Positions 13,701 to 28,700 of a stretch of 64,000 bases of DNA are shown piece after piece; the first letter of the stretch is position 1, and every line of letters starts with the position of its first letter. A program made the translations under genes and the position numbers. The notes below the pieces were generated by a model, which was not told the DNA's origin, searched no databases, and saw only the letters and a program-made list of their open reading frames with translations. This stretch comes from Henricia sp. BOLD:AAB3569 (taxonomy: Eukaryota > Echinodermata > Asteroidea > Spinulosida > Echinasteridae): NCBI GenBank assembly GCA_037783545.1, contig JBBELK010000052.1, forward strand, positions 2,294,001-2,358,000. The letters run 5' to 3'.

Positions 13701-16700
13701 TAATTTTGTGAAAGCAAATGTAGGTATATTCTAACGAAAAAAAGCAATATATACAGCAGTGGGCTTTATCAACAAATTGAAGAGCATGCAAAAAGAAACG
13801 GCTAAACTCGATGTTCATCAAAGAATCCCCCCTTAGAAGCTATGACAGCTACACACAATCTCTGGATCCTGATTGTCAGTTTCTCCAACCATTCAGTGGA
13901 AATACGCCAGAGGGTTTCTAGGCTGGTTGGGCATTTCTTTCTAAACTTTAGATCCAACTCCTCCCAGAGCAGCTCATTGGGATTGAGATCAGGTGATTGG
14001 GCAGGCCATTCCATGATGGACAGCATTCCAGATAACTGCTTTCTCTCCAGACACATGCCAGATGCCCCTTACACCTGGGTCTGTCCACAGTAATGGGGTA
14101 CATTTCTGTAACATTCAAGATCTTAGGTCCCAGTTCACTTCAAATGTCTTAATTTTATCTTTAAATTATCAAGCTAAACTGAGGAAATAACTTTTTCACC
14201 AAGGAGTAAGAAAAATAGTCCTACAACATACATTTGTGAAAACCTCGTGCACAAATTTTCCTATTACGCATGTAACAAAGACGGAAAAAAATGTCACAAA
14301 ATTGTCTGTCCACGTTACCTACGTAATAGGAAAATTTGTACACTTGCTTTTAAAAAATGTATGCTGTGGCAGCAATTTCTTTCCTTTTTGGGCAAAAGTT
14401 ATCTCTTGAGAACAAAACAAGGACATTTCTTTAATTCTGAGATAAACTAAAGACATCTGAAAGGAATTATTGACTTATTTTTCAAATGTACCCCATTACT
14501 GTGGACAGACCCACCTCCGTTTGATTTAATAGCTTGGTTTATTATGAATAAACAAAATAATACTTCCTTCTCAAAAACCTAAAATTTTCAAGGTGTTTGC
14601 AAAGTGTTGATGGGTAGTGTACAAATGTATCTGTATTAGAAATGTACATGTCTACATGAAATCTTAACTTGGCACATCAAGAAATAGACGTATTTGTAAA
14701 TGATAATTTTACATGTGGCATACTTGATGCGCGATGCTGGCGTTTTCACGTGTGACCAGGCTTTTAGACACTTTTTTTGTGTGACCATCACTTAACGCAA
14801 TAACCCCGAGCAGGATTTAATTTGCCGGTGCGTGTATCGCCAATTGGGGATTAAAAGTTGGTTTGGCCTGTCTTAAACATACGTTTAAAACCGGCTATGG
14901 TCCTAGGTGCTGATAATAGCCCAAGCCGCAGATGAGGGCCATTATCAGCGCCCAGGACCCTAGCCGGTTTTAAACGGATTGTTTAAAGTATCGGAACGTG
15001 TTCAGATTTTTCCCAAAAATTTTCTAACCTTGTAGTCATATAAAATACCTCTCCAAAATACTGTCCATGGAAAACAGGAAATTTGCAATCTCCAATTTGG
15101 ATGTGGGACAAAAAGGTTGGAGTAATCACTGCATTGCTTTATAACCACAGTTTACAAAACATTGGTGAGTTTTTGACCATATCCCTGGAAATATACCGGA
15201 TTGGGGGCGCGAAAATTCAGAATGGTAATGAGAAAACAATATGACACATCATATGGCCGAGCGGTCTAGTGCGTCAAACTTAAGTTCCTGTGCTAGTACT
15301 AGAATGTACATTGTAGGTTCATTTCCGGGCCGCGACGGGTTGTGGCACCTGTGCCCTTGAGCAAGGCACTCAACCACACTTGCTCCCATTCCTGTAATTG
15401 GCGGTCCCTCCGCTGTTGGATGTGGTGAATAAATAAATAAATAGTATTAAAATCTCGACACCCATGGAAAAAATTGGAGGCTCAAAATGTGATCTGGTCA
15501 CGCTTCTTTAAGACTGGCTAAACCTACTTTTATTACCATTCATAAATACCTTCTTGTGTAAATCGGTAAAACTCACCAAAATTAGCTTGTTGTTTTGCCA
15601 TGTTTTCCATTCACTTTCCTACGCCGCGTTCGTATGAACTGCTAGCTTTTTGTTCGATCGCGCGCGTTATGCATAATGCATGCGTGTTGTACGCGCAGGC
15701 ACACGACCGGATACTTGTCATGGTGCACATTTTGTTTTTCAGGAGCGTGCAATTTCTGTGTGCGTGTGCGTGTTCCATACGCGCTGACCAGAGCGCGGGC
15801 GCGAGCTAGGCACAAAAGTGTTTAAGACCATTTAATACTGGCCACGTGATGTACTCTCAACCAATAGGGATGCGTAAACTTACTAAGGTATTTATAAATA
15901 ACCGTTTAAAGATGTTTCTAGTGAAAGGATACCATTTCTTAACCGTTCCGTTCTTCCGGAAATGGTAAGCCTATCGTCTTCTGTAGAAACACACTCCTAG
16001 TTGGCTAAGAGCTACATGTAACTTGATGTTATTTTTTGCACAGGTTCATATCATGCAGAAACCGGGTCATCTCGGCGAAACGTTGTTTATGCAGGCTGGT
16101 GACCAAGGGCCTATGTGGACTGAGGGGTATTTCAACATAACTAACATTGTCGGCAGCTATCGGGTAAGGGCGCCTTTTATATTACCCATTCAGAATCAGA
16201 AAGTTGTGACGATTTGATCGACATCCTTCTTACGTAAAAACCCGTGTATAAGGGGCGCTTTTTTCACCATGGCAAAAAAATCAAAAGATGGGGGTGCGTG
16301 TTAAGGCCTGTTCGCCTTGGACTTTTTTTTTTGGAAGACTCACCGAGACGATGGGTACTTTTCCCATTTTAAGTCCGATGCGGACAGTCCAGGACGTTTT
16401 CCTCTCAGTAACTTTTCCCGAGTCCAGCGGTTACTTTCCCTGGCCAACTTCTGACCAGGAAAATTGACCAGGGAACTTTTCTCAAGACGAAAAGTCCAAT
16501 GCGGACTCAGTGAGTCTGTAAAAGCCCCACCCCCCTTGCTACGCTCTGAAAATGTTGACCGCTTTGGACGGCCCCTAAATTTTGAATAAATCAATTTGAA
16601 ACTCGGGGGGTGGGGGGAAAATAACCTTTAAAAAAAAAATGACTCATCAAAAAATTTGACTCGTGATTGTAGGGAGGAAATTTACTCAAGACTTGACTTG

Positions 16701-19700
16701 AGATAAACTTATTTGGTTACAACTCTACGTCTACATGTATTCTTTCTTTTTTTGTCTCCCTGAAGGTTGTTTTTGAGGGCATTCGTGGACATGGTGCCTC
16801 GGGAGATATTGCTCTTGACGATTTCAAGCTGATAGGCCCTAACTGTATCACGGCAGAATCACTCAGGGAGTGTAAGTTCTGCTAGAAATTCCACACACTG
16901 TCGCCACTTATTATTCTCATGGCTAGTCTCAATTTAATCACAATAATCGTCTCGTATGTAGGGGGTTTAAACAAAATTGTTTAATAAATGTTGGATGGTG
17001 TCATTGTGAAACTTGATTTCAAGCCTACAATTAGCCTTGTCCAAGGGCTGTGCAGTGTGATTCCATGAAGAATTAGCCTGTATGCTATAGAGTGACAGTA
17101 GCCAACTGCAAATAGCCTGGTTACTGGAATATCTTGGTCTAGAAACCAGATTACACACATAAGGCTAAATCACAGCCTTGTTCTGTTTGTATGTTGCGTG
17201 TTTTATGGGCGGGGACTCTTTATGCTAATTGTTCAAAAGGAGAGCATCGAGACGTAAGCTCATTGGCCAGCAACACGGCACTGTTTGAAAAATAGCAGAC
17301 TTACCCAGATCGTAAGTTCACAAACACGTCATACCATTGATTAAAAATTTAGGACATTGCAAATATGTATATGGGGTTTAACTTATGGATCGTTTGTCCC
17401 AACAGTGGAACGAAATGAGACAACCCGAGACCACTGTTCCCCCAATCCATGCATGCACAGCGGGACGTGCCAGCGAGTTGTCGGTGGCATCAGGTGTAGT
17501 TGCATGGATGGATGGGGCGGGCCGACCTGCAACAGAGGTAACGGTTAAAAGTCACACATTCCAGGTTTTTCGTCCCAGTGGCGCTACGAGTAGACTTCAT
17601 AGTTAATTCTAGTCAATCCTAGTCAATCCTAGTCAGACCGTACTCAAACCTAGTGACCCGTAGTTAATCCTTATACATGTAAACCGTCTTCAATCGGTAA
17701 CATGTCCCGGTGGAGTTTTGTGCATGTGCATTACAGCGTGTCCATAAAAATGCAAATTATCAGAAATCTGTGCAATATTTCAAAAAGAGGTGTGTACACT
17801 GTACATTGTATGTACATGTAGGTAAAGTCCAGACTGTCCACTGTCCAATTGTACCAGGGTCATTATGTAGCTGTCATGCATGACTGAGCGAACATGGCCA
17901 TTATTAAAAGTGGTAAAATCATCACTGTGACAAGTTAGCACTTCACTTGAAAGTGGGATAAGGGCAATAATGTGACAAGTTATTTTCCTGTGTGGTAATG
18001 GGTGTGTGGGCATCTTCAACTTTCTTTTGCTGTTAATCACCTCCGCCAAGACCATGGAATGATAAGACGAGCAGTCAGAGACATGAGGAGACAATGTGCG
18101 CTGTGTATTGAGAGTAATGGTGGGCATGCCGAGGGCACACACCCCTGAATTTATCTGTAAGGTACGGTTTAAAAAAGTGAAGTGCTAACTTATCACAGTG
18201 ATGATTTCACCACTTTTAATAATGGTCATGTTTGCTCAGTCATGCATGACAGTTACATAATGACCCTGGTACCATTGGACAGCGTATAGTCTCGACTTTC
18301 CCTACATACACACCTCTTTTTGAAATATTGCACAGATTTATAATAATTTGCATTTAAAGATGGGTTTCCTTTTTTATGGACACGCTGTACTTTGCCAGGA
18401 TCAACTGGAAAGAGGTTGAAATTGAAGTAAATGACCCTACTTGAGCTCTAGTGGACCCTATGCTTGCCAGATAGCCATAGTATCACGTACCGGCCACGTA
18501 CATTTAGGCGCTCCTAGTGCCGCCTTGCGCAATCCTATTGAAGCCAGGACACTGCTGTTGCTTCTTGGGGGCATTGGACTTGCCCTTAGACTTCCCGGCT
18601 CCCTTTTCGGCTTTCCTTGGTAGGATCGTGAGATCAGAAATTCATGCCGGTTTAGAGTCAAAACCGTCGTCGACCGTAGCAGAGGGACACCGGGATGCAC
18701 CGGCGCCAACCGGGGCACAAAACCGGGCATGTGTGACAGGACCCTAAAGGCACCACTGGGAGAATCTAAAGGCGTGTTCACTCTGGAATTCTCTTTTGGA
18801 AGATTTTACCGAGACGTAGATAAAATGGAAAATGGTCAAATTTGACCACTGTCCCCATTTGGACTCTTTCAGCACGGGAAAATGTTACCGAAATCGTGGG
18901 AGAGGTAACCGAGCTGTAAATATACTGAGCTACATGTACAAAAGAAACACAAAACAATTTCTCCATTTGTTTGATTGAAATCAAACAAAACCGTTAATCT
19001 GAGAGTGGACATTTTCAGCACACAAAACCTTTATGCAGTCAAATTTTTATTAAACTCAAAATTTGCTTTACTTTCGTCGCTCCGTATATAATGCTTTCTT
19101 TTGCCGCAAGACACGATGTTGACATACTTAAACAGCTAGAATCCCCCTTCCACATTTTTTTAGTTTTTCTGTTTATCATGGAGGTGTATGTGTCTACAAC
19201 ACCATCACAACTTGTTTTTCACAAAAAATCGACAGGCTTTTGCTTAAAACGTAAAGCAGTTCCGACCCTCCTCACCCGAGATTCTGAAACGCTCGAGGTC
19301 ACTTGGCTTGTTTATCAACAGGGTTTTGACGTCATCCTGAGAAACATACAAAACGGTCTGTGCAGTATTGAATGGAAAATACACGAAGTGAATGTTTATC
19401 ATGCCTATTTTGTCCTTGTAATTCAAAATACAAACGTGAAAAACACTTCATGTAATATGACAACAATCTACTATTACCTGTTTTGTGAAAAAACGATGAA
19501 ATTGTGGCTCACAATGAAGCTCTTTTGAAGTAAATACTGGTGCATTGCGACGGGTGGTTTTGTCACGGAACGAACGGCATTCACAGCGGTCTGTGTACGG
19601 TCCCCTGCGGGCGTAGTTTCCACGTGTTTGAACATCGGCCGTACAAGTTATAGAATGAGCGACTCATTTTTCTCTCTCTTGGTAATAGAAAAGAAAATCT

Positions 19701-22700
19701 TTCTGCTCTTTTTTTTTCATAGTGTCTGGTAAAACATGCAACCACGCAGCTACTGGGCTGTATCTCTGGCTTTTTGGAACAACAAGATTGTGTTTTTTGA
19801 AGAGACGGTTTTCCAATTTTTTTGCGTGTAAACGTATGGAGCTAACTATCGTGTTGACTTCTCTTTCTCAGGATGGGGTCACGCGCATATCATGAATACC
19901 TAATGAGCGTTTCAGAAATCGTGAAAATCTCATTTTCGAAAAGCGCACTTTTGCTTGCAATTTATCCACTTAAAACCAACAATTAAAAAATAATAAAAAT
20001 CCACGTCGGCAAGAGGGATGTTTGGACTATCGAAAAAAGCCTAAATGCTGGATTTTCGTCAAGGGGGATTCTTCCTCTTTAATTATCTGGAAAAATACAC
20101 TTATTAACCTTCCGATTGTATTAATAATATATGCCATGATTGCGACCAAAAAGAGGAACAATAAAGCACTGAAAATTAATACAGTTACTGAGAGGAAAAT
20201 GTCCCAGGCTGCGAAGGGGAAAGTACCCATCGTCTCGGTAAGCTTTACCAAACAAAATCCAGTGTAGACAAGGGCTTAAAGGGACACACCGGCTTTGTTG
20301 GGCTATTTTGGACTCGAAATAGGACCCATACATAATTCTGAAGCGCTTTCCAGAGTAAATTAGATATATCCTGAAAAGACGCCGTCAAATTTTGCCGTTT
20401 TTGAGCATTTTTTAAAAATTCAAGGTCACATGACTTTCCGAAAAGTGACGTGGTCTTGTGAGTTAGTTGTATTTCCAGCCGTATAAAAGTTTCTTGCTGC
20501 AGAACTGCACCAAATTCAACTCCGATTTTCCCCCCAATATTTATAAGTAATTGACAAAAGAGAGACTATTTATACAGGTATGAACAAAGTTAAACATAAG
20601 TATGAAAATTCGAACATAAATGTTTGTTTCGAGAGTCCGGAGAACGGGAGCAAGCGCGTGCTACGGCAGGCTACCGTGGAGTGTAGGATATTTGCCCCGC
20701 GCAGCACGGCAAACAGCCTGAGTGCACACACGGCCAGGTGTGTTGCTCCGGTGTACGTTCGTGAAGAAAAAACATGATGCCAACTCCTCAAAAGAAAACG
20801 GAAATTCCTATTCGGTCGTCCGGGCTGTCCAGTGAAATCGTGAGCAGAAAATTTGAGATATCCTGAGTCGTTTTATAGTCCGTCGTGCCTCATGGGTTAA
20901 TCATCTTCCTGGCAGAAATTGGAACAGAATGTTTTCTGCTAGACCTGTGAAGCGTCTATTGTTGGAATTCATTGTAACAGTGATTTAAGACAGACAGGGC
21001 ACGGTGAGAGGTAATGGTGAAAGGGAACACATTTTCGTGGAGTTTCTAGGGCACGCCAGATAATCTGAAGATTTAATTTGGCCTAGAATTGTACTCGGGT
21101 CAACTCTTACCATTTAAAGGAGCGTGTTCAGATTTTTCCTAGAAAATGGGTTTCATTTTTATATAATCATATAAAAAACCTCCTAAAAAAAGAAAACAGA
21201 AAATTTGCAATCTTCAATTTGGATGTGGAAGCAAAAAGGTTGGTGTAACTACTCCACTGCTGTCTGGAACCAGATAAATTAGTTTAAAAAACATCTGTGT
21301 TTTTTTACGATATCCTTATAAATATATGGATTGAGAACGCGAAATTTCAGAATGGTAATGAGAAAAATATAACGGATGATATGGTATTAAAATCTCAACG
21401 CCCATGAGAAGATGGGGTGCTCAAAAATGCGATCTGGACATGCTCCTTTATTAAGGGTAGTGAACATACCTCTCTCCCTTTAAACTCTAATAAGGACTAG
21501 AGGCTCTCTCACACAGGGAAAAATCTTTGGCGCGAGCTTCAAGAGTTGGCGAATTAAGGAAACTCCTGGTAAAACTCTTGGCGTCACAATGTTTACGAGT
21601 ATACTACGAGTTGTTTACCAGTTTTTAGATTTTAGTACGAGTCTGTTAGGAATTTGATACGAGCCTGGTACGAGTTGTCCCGAGTGTACTGCAAGTTTTA
21701 CGAGTTAACTACGAGTTATTACGAATTAGGCAGGAGTTTCCAAAGTAAGTCACGACATTACTACAAGCTTTCCAAACTGCGAATCAGTTACGAGTGTGGC
21801 ACGAGTTTGGTACGAGTTACCCGACTTCGGCATTTTGCGTGGGATTTTGGGGATTTTCGAGATACCAATCATGTGTTCTACCTTTAAGGTCTTTGAAGTA
21901 AACATATTACTACATCTATGTGGCTGAAATTTCTACAAGGCAGTTTATCAACATTATTCTGTAGTTGGGTTTGTCCATGAAGTTGGGGCACGGTGTCCAC
22001 GTAGCATCGGTATAGTCTGTGTTAATTATATACTGAAAATGTATTTACAACTTTAAATTGTTGTTGCAACGGATTGGTATAGTGCCTGGCTATATTCATT
22101 CATGTTTTCTTTGGGCAACCTCTCACTGAATATGAGATTCTTGTTTTACCTACGCTACGTGGACACCACATATGTTTAACACTGTCAAGACATTTGACTG
22201 AGTCTGTGGTTTGGTACACCATAATGCAAGTACTTTTACTGTAGTGGGATATGCTTTTCTTTCTGAAATGAAATATTGACCGAAATAGCTGGGCTAGAAT
22301 GAGACACAGTTTTTGAAATATGATATGTCACAAAACGTGACCCAACTTCATGGACAAACCCAGTTACGTAATGCTTTAGTTTCTGGAATTCGTAAAAAAA
22401 AGCTTAATCTGCAAATGATACATGTATAATGGTCTTTAAATTGTATTATAATACATGTATTTTGTTTATTTCCCTCTGTGGCATGCAGAGCACCTGACGA
22501 GCTCCTGCTCCAGCCGACCATGTCAAAACGACGGTCACTGCGTTATCATTGACAGCACCAACTACACGTGTGAATGTCCTCTGGGTTGGACCGGGGACAA
22601 CTGCGAACTCGGTAAGACCATATACGGTGACTCGATCCTTGAGCTTTTAACCCTCGAAGCAGGTTACTAAAAAAACACTCGCGGTTGATTCTAGGAACTG

Positions 22701-25700
22701 TTTTGAACAGTCGTTTCGTATTACGCATGTATTAAACCTTGCTCGGTGGATGCATGGAATACCAGTCTGATAGTCTGAAAATGTTGAATGGAGGTTCCGT
22801 GGACTATGTACAGATGTAAACTGAAACTAAGGCTGGGGTCACACGGGAACATTCTCGTAATTACTCGATTGTGATACGATTGTAATAGTTCTAACGACGA
22901 CCAGGGTCAGACGACAAACTTATTTTAATCTGATTGTAATCGTATTACAATAAAGTGGGGTCACACGAGCAACACAATCTCGTCATCGTAATGTAATCCA
23001 TCCCATAGTCCCATGCGGTGGCTTTCCCCGTGTTGCGTGTGCGTGCTTGCTGCCTCTATGCAGTGTGCCACGCATGTGCCTAGCGCCTGGGAAAAGTAGG
23101 CCAGGCGCGCGCAGTGAGGTAGAAAGCGCACGCGAGGGGAAATGGATTGCAATACGAGATGGAGTCACATGCGAGTTTTGCCAATTTATTGTAATTCTCG
23201 TCGTTGACAGATTGTGATATGATTACAATAGATTTGGGGTCACACGCACAAAATCTCGTAATTATACTATAGTAATACTACAATAAATTGGGATTTCGTA
23301 ATTCGTTTGACCCAGGCCTTAGACTTGGCCAGCATTATCAACAGCACCCAAAACGAAAAGTCTATAACCTCTATCTGCCCACTCCAAATCACACGCTTGA
23401 TCCTAGGGACTGTTTTGAACAGTCTTGGTATGGATTCACGGGAGGCCCAGTTTTCTCAGAACTGGTGTTCTCGCTGGGTGAACCCCAAAGGTGACTGCAC
23501 AGGCTCAAAATAGGTTTGATCGAAGAATACCTGGGGTTTGAGCAGTATCGCCCGAAAGATTTTTTTCAGTAATTAAAAAAACCAAAAACCGCAAAATGTG
23601 TACTGTGTGTACTGTAGACATACATGTAGTACGAGTACACTTTTCTGCACCGAGGGTTAATCTGCATGCGTCTGTGCATTCAGATATCTTGATTTAAAGA
23701 ACGTGCACTTTGTTTGCGCATTTGAACAGTTTGCCTTTTGAGGTTTTGACCAATATTTTGTTCTGGGATATGCGGTGGCTTTTGTAAAATGCTTTGGTTT
23801 ATCAATTCAAATCATATAATTTTTGTTAGGATTCGAACCAGAAATCTCTGACACATCAGTGATTTATCTTACCATTTTTCTATCTACATGTATAGACGAA
23901 TTTCAAATTAGCCCGGTCTGCGCAGTTCCGCATTGAAACCGAGGCTCTTCGTGTCAAGTCAGCAGTACATGTACGTGTGCGCTAAGTACAATATTGTACA
24001 GTGACTGAGTGAGTGTTTGTGTACATGTGCTTTCCTGCATGGCATTCAGGAGTAATTGTGCATTCACGTGCATACATTAGTTCACTTCAGTTGCTTAACA
24101 CGAAGAGCCTTGTTATCAAACCTGGGTTCTTAGGGGAAACCTGAGGGAGTATACAACTGTACCTCATAGCTCGGCTGGTAGAGACTTTGCCCACTGTGTC
24201 CGAGGTGTCGACTTCGAACCCCGATTAGGACCATATGTAATTTGTCTCTCACCCCATGTCTGGTTACCTAGGCACTATACCAAATGTAACATTTGTTACT
24301 TTCCTAAGCTGCACATCCACGGAAAACTGAAACAAAAGTTGGGTTCTGTGGGAAAACCTGAGGGAGTAGACCACTGTACCTCACAGCTGGTAGAGCATCC
24401 GTCCAGAAAGTCGAGGGTCTCTGTGTCGATTCCCAACTAGGACAATATGATTTTCTCTGTCATCTTGCATGTGGGAGGACAAACATTTTCTTGAGAATAA
24501 TTCATAACTGGTTTGCATGATTCATATTTCCACGGTAAAGGGAGCATTTTGGCAACACGGACCATATTGTCCAGAAAATACCTTTGTCTGGTCTCAAAAT
24601 AAAAGAAATAAGTTTAAGTTGTTCTGAAGAGATAACTTAGGCCCCAAAAGGGTTGCAAATAGTGCAACAACATGCCTTTTTAAAAACCCTGTGTAAATAT
24701 TTCCAATATAACGCACGAAACCGGGATGAACACGTTACATTTTAGGCCATCCCAGTTACGAGCGTAATTGTGAAAATTTGTACACAGGGTTTTTAAAAGG
24801 GCATGTTGTCGCACTATTTGTAACCCTTTTGGGGCCTAAGAACAATCTCTTCAGAACAACTGAAACTTATTTCTATTATTTTGAGACCAGACAAAGGTAT
24901 TTTCTGGAAAATATGGTCTGTGTTGCCAAAATGCCCCCTTTACCGTGGAAAGACTCAATTATAAATAAAAGGGGAGTTTAATAATCGGTGATATGTGGGA
25001 TCATTCGTCGGCTTTTTGGAAGACTTCCTTTGCTGATCAGGTAAGCCCTTTCCCTTGTCTATTGCCACGCCTGTCGTCTGTATTCAATGGACAAAAAGTT
25101 CCCAGCTTGTTCCAGACAAGATGTCTCTCGTTGCCACAAATATCTGGTTCATTGAAATGGCTCCTTTGTATTCCTGAATTTTAAAGACGTATTGTCCATC
25201 CCTTTTGGTTGTGGCACCTCGAAAAATGTTTTCCTTGAATTTATATTTTTCTAGAAACACAAAAGTTATTCGCTTTCAATTGAGAAATCAACAGAAAAAA
25301 ATCGACCAATGTTTACATATCAAACAATTACTGTCAATATTTTGAATTATTGGTGGTCCACCAATAATTCAACTAATGGTATAGACTTGCCCAAGTCTGA
25401 TTTCCCGTGTTTGGTCTGTAATGCGCAGCCTACAGCGCGCCCTCTGGACTAGATTAGACAGGCCATTAGTCCAGAGGGCTTTTATTTATTGAAATTTTAT
25501 TTATTGAAACCTTAACGGCACCTTAAGCACCACTTATAGGGTTCACATAAAAATACACATTAATTGATATATAGTCTCGTACCCAAACCTGCTTGGGATG
25601 CTCGCCCAACAGATCTGGCACATCCTTAATGAAGGATTTTGCACATTCAGCACATGAAACACATGTTTAACAGTCATGAAAAAGGCAAACAAATTCTGAC

Positions 25701-28700
25701 TGGTTAAAATTGCTGTGAAGAAATCGGAAATAAGCGGTTTAATTTCTGCTTATTGCTAGACAGCTCGCAGCTCATCTTACTGCCCTGTAAATGTATACCC
25801 CTGATCAAATGACGACATCATATGCCTCAAATGAGTGGCAATATACCTTGGGTTGAAATTGCAACCGGATAAGAACCTCGGAAGTCAGAGGAATCTCCTG
25901 AGGTGAACTTGAGAGGGGGAGACTTCCTGGGGGAAAAATACCTTTATCATAGTATAACCATCTAACCTTTCCCCAGTTAATATCAATGTAACCAAATCCA
26001 GGATGAAAAAAAATAAATAGACTATGTACATGTAAGTCTCGCGGCAAAGGTCAAATCTGAGCTTCTGGGCACAACACGACTAAAACACCTATTCCTATAA
26101 CACGGGCGAGATTTTGTTTTTTGTATATCAATTTTTCTGTCCAATCTTAAGTATACAACCGACCCGAAAGTGATTCGGGTAACTAAAATGTTTTTTTACA
26201 ATATATAATACATGCATAATTATCTCTAAAAACAATAAAAATGTATTAAAATTTCGTGACCTGAATAAATTTCTCTGCTAGCATATTCTTCATCCAATTT
26301 GGAATGGATGACCCAAGTGTGGATTCATGTAAAAATGAATGCTTCGAACTTGGGCACTCTAAAAAAAAAGTCTGCAAGCTCTACTTTTGGTAGATGGCGT
26401 TTCGCCTATCGCTAGCGAGGTCTGTTTCTAAACTGTAGGCCTACGTACGTCGGCTGCTGTGCGTGTTGCATATCTTTTGCTGCATGTAGTTTACGATCTT
26501 CAAAGATTGACTTGTCGGCTCAGAAAAGATCGTGAATTTTTATATTTCGATTGCTTATTTTTGATTATATACCCCACTTCATCAATTGAAATGCAAGATT
26601 TTATTTAGAGATACGCGTTTTTGGCCATCTGAGTTTACAAAACCTGCGTAAACAAAATAATCCAAGAATTTCGCTTGCGACGTGCGTTGAAGAGATAGGG
26701 TCTTGTGCCCGGAAATAACAGTGGTCTCGCGCGGTCTCGTACGTTTGCGAGGTCAACTTACATAGTCTATTGTCAACATTTTCATGGTTCTACAGATCGT
26801 ATTTTTTATGAAACTCCCCCTGAAATACTACTTATCAACATTGTTTTGTCAGTCCTGGGCGCTGATAATGTAGTATTTCGGGGGAAGGAAGGGGGTGGAG
26901 AGTTAGGGAGAGGGAGGGGATGGGTCTTGAAAAATACTACGCTCTGTGAAAATGTGAAAAAAAATTAACGTTTTGACAATTTCGGATGGCCCTAATGAGT
27001 TGTATAAAACTGCTGCAGGCCACTGTATTCCAAATCTGTTGCATGAGCCTTGAGGCCTTGTATTGCTACATTGTATACCGTATTGCATCTTGGCATGTGC
27101 ATGCATTCTTCAATACTCATTGCAGTTGACACGGAATCATCCTCAACGTGCGAACCCAACCCTTGCCAGAACGATGCAACGTGCTACAACTTCACCACGT
27201 ACTATGAGTGTGACTGCAAGAAGGGCTGGACGGGAGAAAACTGCGATATTGGTGAGTTGTTTCAATAGTCGTATTCAGTAATTTAGCGGTTTCAACCTGG
27301 GGATCGTGTAGGTATTAGTCAAGGTGTCCGTGGCGAGTTTTATTTTGCGCGCGCGACTATCGCCCTCGATCGAAAGACTAGCACGGACTGTCTGCCACGG
27401 GCCGCCTTTACCGGACCGTTTTTGTGGACTTGTTTTTTTTATATTTTTGTCTACCGTTTTGGTAGACAGGATAAGATTCCCCTATGCATAAGGTCAAGAT
27501 TCCCCAATATGGTAAATGCGATCATGGCGGACAGTCTCAGTCATTCTCACAAGCATGAAATTTGGGTTAATTTCGACCCCTGTACACTGTACATGTCATT
27601 ACTGATGTCCCAAGACATAGAATTTTAGACACTTAAAGATATACAGTCCGTGGTTCTCGGTAAATATTATTTTTTTTTCTCTAAACGAATTTGTAAAGTA
27701 TTTACTTTATTTTAATGACAAAACATCATACATGTACTTTATATTTTAGACATCAGCAACCCTGTGAAAAATGCCGGTTTTTATACTGCCCTTTTTGCGC
27801 CTTGCCTAGACTTGCCCAGGTCTGACGTCCCGTGTTTTGTCTGCGGTGTAGTGCGGTGCGTGCAGTGCGCCCTCTGGACTGGTGGCCTGTCAAATCTCTT
27901 TTCCTCTGTCTTGGAAGATTTTCTGAGACAGAGGAAACAGAAGAAAACAGATTGGACAGGCCACCGGTCCAGTCAGCGCACTGTGCGCTGGGCGTTGCAG
28001 ACCGAGCACGGGAGGTCAGAGTTGGGCAAGTCTACGCCATGAATTATTGCCGGACCACCAATAATTCGAAATATTGACAGCAATTGTTCGATATTAACTA
28101 AACATTGGTCAATTTATTTTTTAGTTTCTAGAAAATGATAAATTCAAAAAACTTTGCACCCAAACGCACTGACTGTATATCTTTAATATGTGTTGAAATC
28201 TTGAATCGTAAATCTGCTTTTTTTTTCTTTCTTTTTTTTGCACTAAAATCTAGAGGACATCCCGAATCCATGTGAGGTCAACCCATGTGTTAATGGTGGC
28301 GTGTGCATCAGCCACCTTGATGGCCAGTACTTCTGTAGCTGTCCAGACGGCTTCACAGGCTTTTTCTGCCATACAGGTACATCTATAGACCATTTTAAGG
28401 GGCAGTCACGTTGTCATTGTGTCATGCATGAGTAGGTGGTTTGTGGATCTGTTGATACATCATTTGACTAAGAAAAGCTGTCTCCTAACATGGCCGTCGG
28501 TGAAAAGGGTCAATGGTTTCAACCCAAAAAAAACCCAAAAATTCCAAAAGATGAAAATGGCATCTTATATACTGCACATATCTATCCTGTGGGATACTCA
28601 TGGCGCTTTACACATTATCACCCTGGTCATTGGGCACAACTCCCTGGGGAGTACGCAGCCCCGGCAGCCTGACACACAAGCGCTTAACGGCTGCGACCCT

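Larger units (their letters stand above)
13638..14622 (-). mobile_element. Tc1-like transposon remnant with a nested MITE
   Basis: Inverted termini of about 35 bp start CACTACCCATCAA and are bordered by TA. A minus-strand fragment of a Tc1 transposase lies inside (13802-14056). The element is interrupted by a family P palindrome (14077-14513). Most of the transposase is absent, so it is dead. Confidence 0.85.
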
